DNA of 64,000 nucleotides from NCBI GenBank assembly GCA_021018815.1, contig JAITYX010000053.1, forward strand, positions 558,001-622,000, given 5' to 3'. The DNA comes from Talinum fruticosum (lineage: Eukaryota; Streptophyta; Magnoliopsida; Caryophyllales; Talinaceae). A program made the position numbers and the translations under genes. Position 1 is the stretch's first letter, and each line of letters opens with the position of its first letter. Under the pieces are notes generated by a model that had not been told where the DNA came from, searched no databases, and saw nothing but the letters and a program-made list of their open reading frames with translations. This document shows, in pieces, positions 58,651 to 64,000 of this stretch.

Positions 58651-59231
58651 TATCGACTTTTCTTGGAATAAGGACAGATGCTTATCTTCATGTAGAAATT
58701 CTTGCTTAGACTTGGTTGTTGGATGACTTGGAGTCTAGGGAATGCTTGCTTGAAAATATGATGTTTCCTAAGGTTATGTGCCTCATTCTACATTTGAGCT
58801 TTTAGTTTGTGTGCTAATAGCTCTTTTGATCCGGGTCTTCCCTAAGTGTTCTTGGAGTTGTTGTGGTTGTATGACCCTTTCGATCAAGAGCTCCCACGTT
58901 CTTCTTAGGTGCTTGTGTCTAGTTCTTCTTGAATGTTAGAGTGTTGATGAGCTTTAATTAGCCGATAGAAGATCCTCTTTGAAGATGACGGTGCTTGGTG
59001 ACTTCCTTGATGTTGATCCGATGCTTGATGCTGGTTGATGCTCGATGCCTCTTGATGCTTGATGCTCGCTTGATTGAATCATTCCTTGTAGGGTGCTTTG
59101 TTATTTAATTTTTGCGTTTTTAGGAGTTTGACTCATGCAAAAGAGATGTATGCTAGACTCTATTCTAAGAACAAATTAATTCTTTTATTAAGATGATGCA
59201 AAAAGTTCAAAAAGACAAAGATAAAATTGCA

Positions 59232-59760
59232 CTTTAGCCCCCACTCCCTAAAGTAAAGCCTAATGAAGAGTAGGTCGCGTGAACTGCGATGTACTACTAC
59301 CGATGGTGAATCGTGCTCCTAACGGTTTCATGCTGAATTTAACCGGCATGCTTGATGATTCGATGCATTTCCCCAACGGGTTTATGCTCCTTTGGATAGG
59401 GCAAAGTGGTTTTTTTTTCTTGGATTTGGGAAATTGGAAGTGGAAATTGCGATCAAAAAAAGGCTTAGGGCCACATCTCTTGGGCTTCCTACGTATCCGC
59501 AATAGCGGAAATCAGGCCTTCATAGTTCAAAAAGGAATAGCTGATTTGGTTTTCTTTTATTTTAAATTTTTGGAAGACAGGAAAAGAAAATACAATGGAT
59601 AAGGAGAAGGGACAAAGCAAATAGACACATAATAGATATGAAAAAGGGAAATGCGGGCTTTATTCACATCCTTGATGAGTAGTGGGCTCATTGGATTGTC
59701 TTCTAATCGGATGAATCTTGTTCTTCTTCGACGAGCATGCCAATATCTCAAAGTGTTTTG
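59232..59760 (-). other. Tat-like sequence between gag remnant and LTR
   Basis: It contains the block CCTACGTATCCGCAATAGCGG on the plus strand (59489-59509), similar to the CCTACGTATCC motif seen in plant Tat-type elements. No open domain. Confidence 0.4.
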
Positions 59761-60694
59761 AAGTCCATGATAGGCAAGAACTTCAGGTGTTAATGATGGG
59801 CAAGAACTTCAGGTGCTAATGATAGGCAAGAACTTCAGCCATGTGGGCATCCGTCGCCCTCCAACGAGTAAGGAAGTCGGTGAAGTCTTCATCGTCTCCT
59901 TGCTTGATCAATTCTAGATCTCGGAGGGTAATTGGTAGATCGGTATTGTAGGAGTATTGATGTATGAACTCCCTGCAAAGATCTTGCCGGTTTGTGACTT
60001 TGCGTGGGTCAACAGACATTGTACTACTTCCTAATGTCCGTGTCAAACGTCCATGGGAGGATTACACGATATGTGTCCTCCAAGTACATTCTTCAAAGTC
60101 ATTGCCCCCACAAAGTTTCTCACGTGATAGTGAAGGTTCTCGGTTCCATGAAACTTGATGTTAGGCATGGTAAGCTTAGGGGTAGCTTGCCTTTAGGGAT
60201 TATAGTGAATCATTGGGCCGGATAGTGGTGGTTGAACATCGAGGACTCCCATAACATCTTCTCTATCTGCCCTATTCTTGGATTAGACCGAGGCTTAGGT
60301 TGAGGTTCGGAGCGGGATCCTTCTCCTTCTTTTTCTTTCCCTTTGAACTTTGGTTTCCTCTCCAATTCTTTGCGAATGAGACTAAGGGATTCAACTATAG
60401 ACTCAATCTGTTTATCCCGGGCATCAAGCTTAGCCTCTAGTTTTGTAACGGACTCCTTGAACAGGGTCATGATAGAAGTTTGCTCGGCTGGTTGGCCATT
60501 TTTGGAGGAGGATTAAGTTTAGACCTTAGATGACACACCGGTGTCACAAGTAAAGAGGGACATACTGGTGTGGTACGTGCAAATGTGGGAAGTATCGGTG
60601 TTGGCCATATCGGTGTTGAAGTAGATTTCTTACTTCCTAGACGCTTCGTGCCAGGATCCCCGACTTGCATAGGATTTCCTATCCTGTATCCCAA
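59761..60694 (-). pseudogene. Tat/Ogre-like gag remnant (fragment 3)
   Basis: Frame 60470-60210 is Lys/Glu-rich with a helical coil (VTKLEAKLDARDKQIESI). Further left, after several stops, frame 60046-59816 holds QDLCREFIHQYSYNTDLPIT and DEDFTDFLTRWRATDAHM, the retrotransposon gag motif (…F..QY.YN.D…L..…E.F..Y..RWR). The frame upstream (60694-60467) begins GYRIGNPMQVGDPGTKRLG, which overlaps the leader shared with fragment 1. The end has three copies of a 26 bp unit (59769-59838). No pol follows. Gag assembles the particle; this copy is dead. Confidence 0.7.
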
Positions 60695-60990
60695 AAGTGT
60701 ACGCTCGGGATTGGCTCATGGAAGAATTTTTTGGGGAGATAGGGCATAAGTGCTTGACCCCAGGAACACTTATCCTAGGAGAAAACAAAAATGATATGCT
60801 CTTTTATTTGGATGGACATAAAGGGATGCAAAACAAATGGCAAGGACTCGTATGCATTGATGATATTTCTTAATCCGGGATGACTCTATGATTTGGTTAG
60901 TGCACAACCGAAATGCACAGATGATTACTCCTAATGTAAGATGAATTTGTTTTAGCTAAATGAGAAATGAAAATGCAAAGCGGACTCGCT
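60641..60990 (-). repeat. Tat leader segment shared with 54432-54775, cut by copia copy B
   Basis: Alignment continues without large gaps until GCGGACTC and then stops at the copia LTR. The intact version reads GCGGACTCACCTAATCC. The two copies differ at scattered positions. Confidence 0.85.
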
Positions 60991-61906
60991 CGAAGACTCG
61001 GACACTCGCTCAACACTTTTCCGAGTTATATAAAAGGAATCAGGTATAACAATTTCATACATATAGAGTTTTGATTCCAAGGCATTCTCTGTATCTCGAA
61101 ACTTATTTGAGTAAAATGGTATCTTCTCTAAGTAACACAACTCTTACTTATTATATTTATTGCTTATCCGTAAGCGACTCGAAAACTCGGTTCTTTGTTC
61201 CGAGTCCATCTTTACTTAGAATAATCGCAGATTGAATATACCGAGTATTTCGTCTTTTCTCACTCGGAATCCGACTTGTGGTTATAAGTCCTATCTTGTT
61301 GTAGTCGGTATTCTTAGCTTATTTCATACTTAGTCTATATCAAGTTAATCCTCTCCGATATTCTTTATTGAACTTGATTCTTCGCTTAGACTAAGTCGGA
61401 TGGAATTCGAGTATCATGGATATTGGACTCGAAAAATTCTATTTCATTTCGACTCGGATAATCAGTTGATTTATTTATCGTAATTATTTTATTATCCGTG
61501 TCTAATCTTGGGCCAAAGTATTTTATACTTTGAGAACCAAAATTGATTTACTTTTGTAGGTTATTCAATCGATGATACACTTTTCAAACTACAAAAGTAA
61601 CCTAGCTCGTAACGTCAAATCACCAGCAGACATGGCTCTTCACCTTCTCTCGCTCCGGTCCCAGTAGATTGTGTCGGGGCTGTCTGTTTCCAAATCTAGA
61701 AAACTGGAACGCCAAGCTTAACGGTGGTTTCTACCTTATCTTTCAAGACACCGCTAATGGTTTTGGGACTTCCAAGAGAGTTAAACCGTTGTCCAACGCT
61801 CATATTACAATGGATACTTTCCGAGTGACTCGAAAGCTTCTATCAACGGTCACGAGAGGACTCTCGGTCAGCGAGATGAAGATAACGGCTACTCTGCCTG
61901 GTCATC

Positions 61907-61915
61907 TATAAATAG
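61907..61915 (+). promoter_or_regulatory. TATA box of copia copy B
   Basis: TATAAATAG in the same context as in copy A (GGTCATC before, AAGCCA after). Confidence 0.8.
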
Positions 61916-62097
61916 AAGCCATCTCACAAGACTTGAAGATTGCCGAATCTATTGTTAATACACATACTTGAGAAAAGTCATTGTATTTACTTTCAATCTT
62001 CTACTTATAACTCCCACTCTATAATTCATTACTTTCGAGTTGTAAGGTCTTGTACTCGATTACAAACTCTTTCTTACATTCTTTGTAAGGTCCCTTG

Positions 62098-62159
62098 ACT
62101 AAGCTGTAAGGGTTAACTCGGCTTAGTTGTCCCTAGCTGTAAGGGTTATCTCAGCTAGG
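62098..62159. promoter_or_regulatory. Two adjacent hairpins in the LTR of copy B
   Basis: ACTAAGCTG (62098) pairs with CGGCTTAGT (one mismatch), and CCTAGCTG (62132-62139) pairs perfectly with CAGCTAGG (62152-62159). Counterpart of 8833-8894. Confidence 0.75.
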
Positions 62160-62566
62160 AAGTACTAGATCAAATAAGGGAATTTCGAGTCTAGGAAAAC
62201 TTGTATAGAGTTGTCTAAGGGAGCAACTCGGGTTCGGTCGATTCACGGTATTTTGTGGACTCAAAATAATGAATTTGACTTCGTGTGCGGATTGACACGG
62301 TCCGTGGTTTTCTGCCCCAAGAGGGTTTCCACGTAAAATCTAAGTGTTATCATTCCGAGTTCATTCTAGACTCGGACCGCTTTCTTGCTCTTTTTCTTTC
62401 TAATTGATCTCCTTCGAGTCCAATCTTTTCGACCCTGTTGATAGACTCGGAATCTGTCTTCGTCTCTATTCTACGCAAAAGAGTTTGATTCCACAAAGAA
62501 TTTTCTATCACCCTATTCACTCCCCCTCTAGGGTGACTCGAGACTCTCCCCGAGCAAACCTTCAAT

Positions 62567-62578
62567 TAGTATCGAGCC
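62567..62578 (+). other. Primer binding site of copia copy B
   Basis: TAGTATCGAGCC, two bases after the LTR end. One change (G to A at position 2) relative to copy A. Confidence 0.8.
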
Positions 62579-62623
62579 TAGCCTTTTAGAAAGGATCTAA
62601 CAATCCAAAGGTTTAAAGATCAA

Positions 62624-63663
62624 TTGGCTCGAGAACACCGGAGAGTTCGACGAAGGAAGATCTTCCAACGAGGCCACCAAAATTCAAAGGATCAAACTTT
62701 GGGCACTTGGAAGAAGCTTATGGAATGTTTCCTCATGGATCATGATGAAGATGTATGGGAAATCATACAAAATGGAAACTACGTCCCTATGAAATCGGAA
62801 GAGTTCGGACTCGTTCCTAAGACAAAGGCTGAGTTCACACCGGGAGAAGCGAGAGAAGTTCGAAAGAACTTCAAAGCAATGAACATCCTTATGTGCGCCA
62901 TAAGCTCGGAAGAATATAATCGAGTCTCTGCTCGTGACTCTGCCAAAGAGGTGTGGGATACTTTAGTCAACACCTATGAAGGTACAAGTCGGGTAAGACA
63001 AGCGAAGATCGATCAATATCTTCATAAATATGAGCTTTTCAAAATGGAGCCGAGAGGAGAACATTACTCGGATGTTCATTCGCTTCACCGAGATTACCAA
63101 TAATCTCAAATCTGCAGGAAAGAAAATTTCCCATGAAGAAATGTGCCTGGAAAATTCTCGAAGCCTACCCAAGAGACGATGGGGTCCGAAGGTGATTACC
63201 ATAGAAGAAGCTCGGAACCTTTCACTCTTAAAGCCATACGAGCTCATCGGAAAGCTTCTAACTCATGAGATACATCTAGAAGAAGAGGATGCTGAGGGCA
63301 GTACCAAAAGAAACCTAGCACTGAAAGCCTCGAGAATCCAAAGAAGAAAATCGAGCTCTTCGACTCGAAGACGATCCCATGGCACTCATTGCAAGAGGCT
63401 TCAAGAGAATAATGAAGCACAAAAGATGGGACAAAAGGCCAAAAGAAGAATTCTACAAGAAAGATAAGAGAGATGGAAAAGGTAAGTTTTCTTCTCCTTC
63501 AAAGTTATCCTTATCTAAGAATTCTGGATGTTTTGAATGTGGCGGCAAAGACCACATAGTCAAGGACTCGTCCAAAAGGAAAAGGGACAGGAAGAAGAAA
63601 AAGGCCATGATGGCAACATGGAGCGATGAGGACTCATCGGAAGATGACGAGGACTCGAGATGA
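62624..63663 (+). pseudogene. Copia gag of copy B
   Basis: The frame from 62624 carries TWKKLMECFLMDHDEDVWEI, ILMCAISSEEYNRVSA and VWDTLVNTYEG, then shifts near 63050 to the frame with ENITRMFIRFTEITNN and ISHEEMC, then shifts again near 63380 to the frame with HGTHC or MALIARGFKRIMKHKRW and the zinc knuckle CFECGGKDHIVKDS. The last ligand is again Ser. The start codon is lost (ATTGGCTCGAG where copy A has ATATGGCT). Frameshifts differ from those of copy A. Confidence 0.9.
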
Positions 63664-64000
63664 CTCAAAGTGTCCGATGGCAATCTCGACTTAGAAGGCT
63701 GAAAGAGAGTCGGACTCGGACTCGAACAATGAGGAAACTAATCCTCAAGAGGTAATCGAATACTTTCTTAAATTCTCCAAAGTTGATTTAGCTAAGTATA
63801 TTTTTACTTTGGAAGAAAAGTCCAATTCGATTCCTCTCAATTGAAAGAACAACTTGAGTCAATCACTTCGAGAGCACTTCTTTGAAAAACGAATTAGAAA
63901 AGCTGAGACTCTCATTCGAGAGAACTCAAGTCTAGTGCTCAATCTAATGAGGCCGAGTCCGAGTTACTCGGGAAAGAAAATGAGCAATTAAAACGAAGCT
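63664..64000 (+). pseudogene. Copia gag-protease linker of copy B, cut by window end
   Basis: It matches the acidic and helical linker of copy A (7335-7000 on the minus strand), with stops in every frame. The sequence ends before the protease. Confidence 0.75.

Larger units (their letters stand above)
56374..59231 (-). repeat. Tat/Ogre-like LTR (2.86 kb, or shorter)
   Basis: The right side begins TGCAATTTTATC on the minus strand after the purine-rich AGGGAGTGGGGGCTAAAG (59250-59232); the left side meets the primer site at 56373. A second purine tract AAAGTGGGGGCAACC near 57850-57834 offers an alternative LTR start, giving about 1.45 kb. A TATA box at 57128-57136 fits either reading. The left end has the CTTAGTTTTTAGGAAAG block common beside Tat primer sites. 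Frames inside are by-products. Confidence 0.5.
60991..62564 (+). repeat. 5' LTR of copia copy B (1574 bp)
   Basis: It begins CGAAGACTCGG (T to C at the first base relative to copy A) and ends AAACCTTCA. Length 1574 bp against 1573 in copy A. Confidence 0.93.
60991..64000 (+). mobile_element. Ty1/copia Sirevirus-type element, copy B (5' LTR and gag; right end outside window)
   Basis: Same family as copy A but on the plus strand: LTR, primer site and gag align throughout with the reverse complement of 7000-10001. The window ends inside the gag-protease linker. Frameshifts in gag show that this copy is also inactive. Confidence 0.93.

Noticed and set aside
1..64000. CRISPR arrays, bacterial operons, tRNA or rRNA genes
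   Set aside because: The tandem repeats seen are minisatellites with degenerate, contiguous units and no unique spacers. I recognised no tRNA cloverleaf or rRNA core. The gene content is that of plant transposons.
1..64000. Integrated DNA virus (pararetrovirus) sequence
   Set aside because: All RT domains found belong to copia or LINE types by motif order. No movement protein or coat protein region was seen.

Overview
This is repeat-dense plant nuclear DNA, most likely from a dicot. The evidence is the density of plant-type LTR retrotransposons, a plant L1-type LINE with a DUF4283-like first ORF, FAR1/FRS-type (Mutator-derived) pseudogenes, a Helitron, hAT and Mutator-like MITEs, and AT-rich spacers with (CT)n, (TA)n and (CA)n runs. 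I see no intact host protein gene, no tRNA or rRNA gene and no CRISPR array. Nearly every open frame is either a decayed transposon gene or a chance frame in low-complexity sequence. The species cannot be named from the sequence alone.

Layout. 1-10001: a Ty1/copia element of Sirevirus type on the minus strand, whose left LTR runs off the window (gag, protease, integrase, RT, RNase H, then a third env-like ORF). 10002-10391: the start of an LTR of another family, apparently cut by that insertion. 10559-17125: a block of DNA transposons: a MITE with a 12-13 bp target duplication, two hAT-like elements, a Mutator-like element (13995-15633) with ~250 bp terminal inverted repeats (TIRs), a perfect 9 bp target-site duplication (TSD) and a captured TIR-domain immune-receptor fragment, and two Mutator-type MITEs. 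17126-23119: AT-rich spacer around two interleaved palindromic elements. 23120-27304: a non-autonomous Helitron on the minus strand. 28410-~33040: an L1-type LINE on the minus strand. 33046-35565: an LTR-short internal-LTR-short internal-LTR array derived from an Athila-like Ty3/gypsy element. 35780-36985 (plus) and 46087-48133 (minus): two FAR1/FRS-type pseudogenes. 38114-43870: a long (~2.9 kb) gypsy-type LTR split by another LTR of about 2.9 kb in opposite orientation. 44756-45770: a duplication and a minisatellite. ~49240-54330: a degenerate non-coding-rich LTR element, minus strand, with one broken ORF. 54432-60990: at least three Tat/Ogre-like Ty3/gypsy fragments, all minus strand. 60991-64000: a second Sirevirus-type copy, plus strand, inserted in the Tat leader and cut by the window end after gag.

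The elements do not work as a pathway; they are layers of successive insertions. The order that can be read is that Sirevirus copies are among the youngest: one cuts an LTR at 10001, the other cuts a Tat leader at 60990, and the uninterrupted version of that Tat sequence survives at 54432-54775. The most distinctive object is the Mutator-like element carrying an open TIR-domain fragment. The window shows no convincing new multi-gene system.
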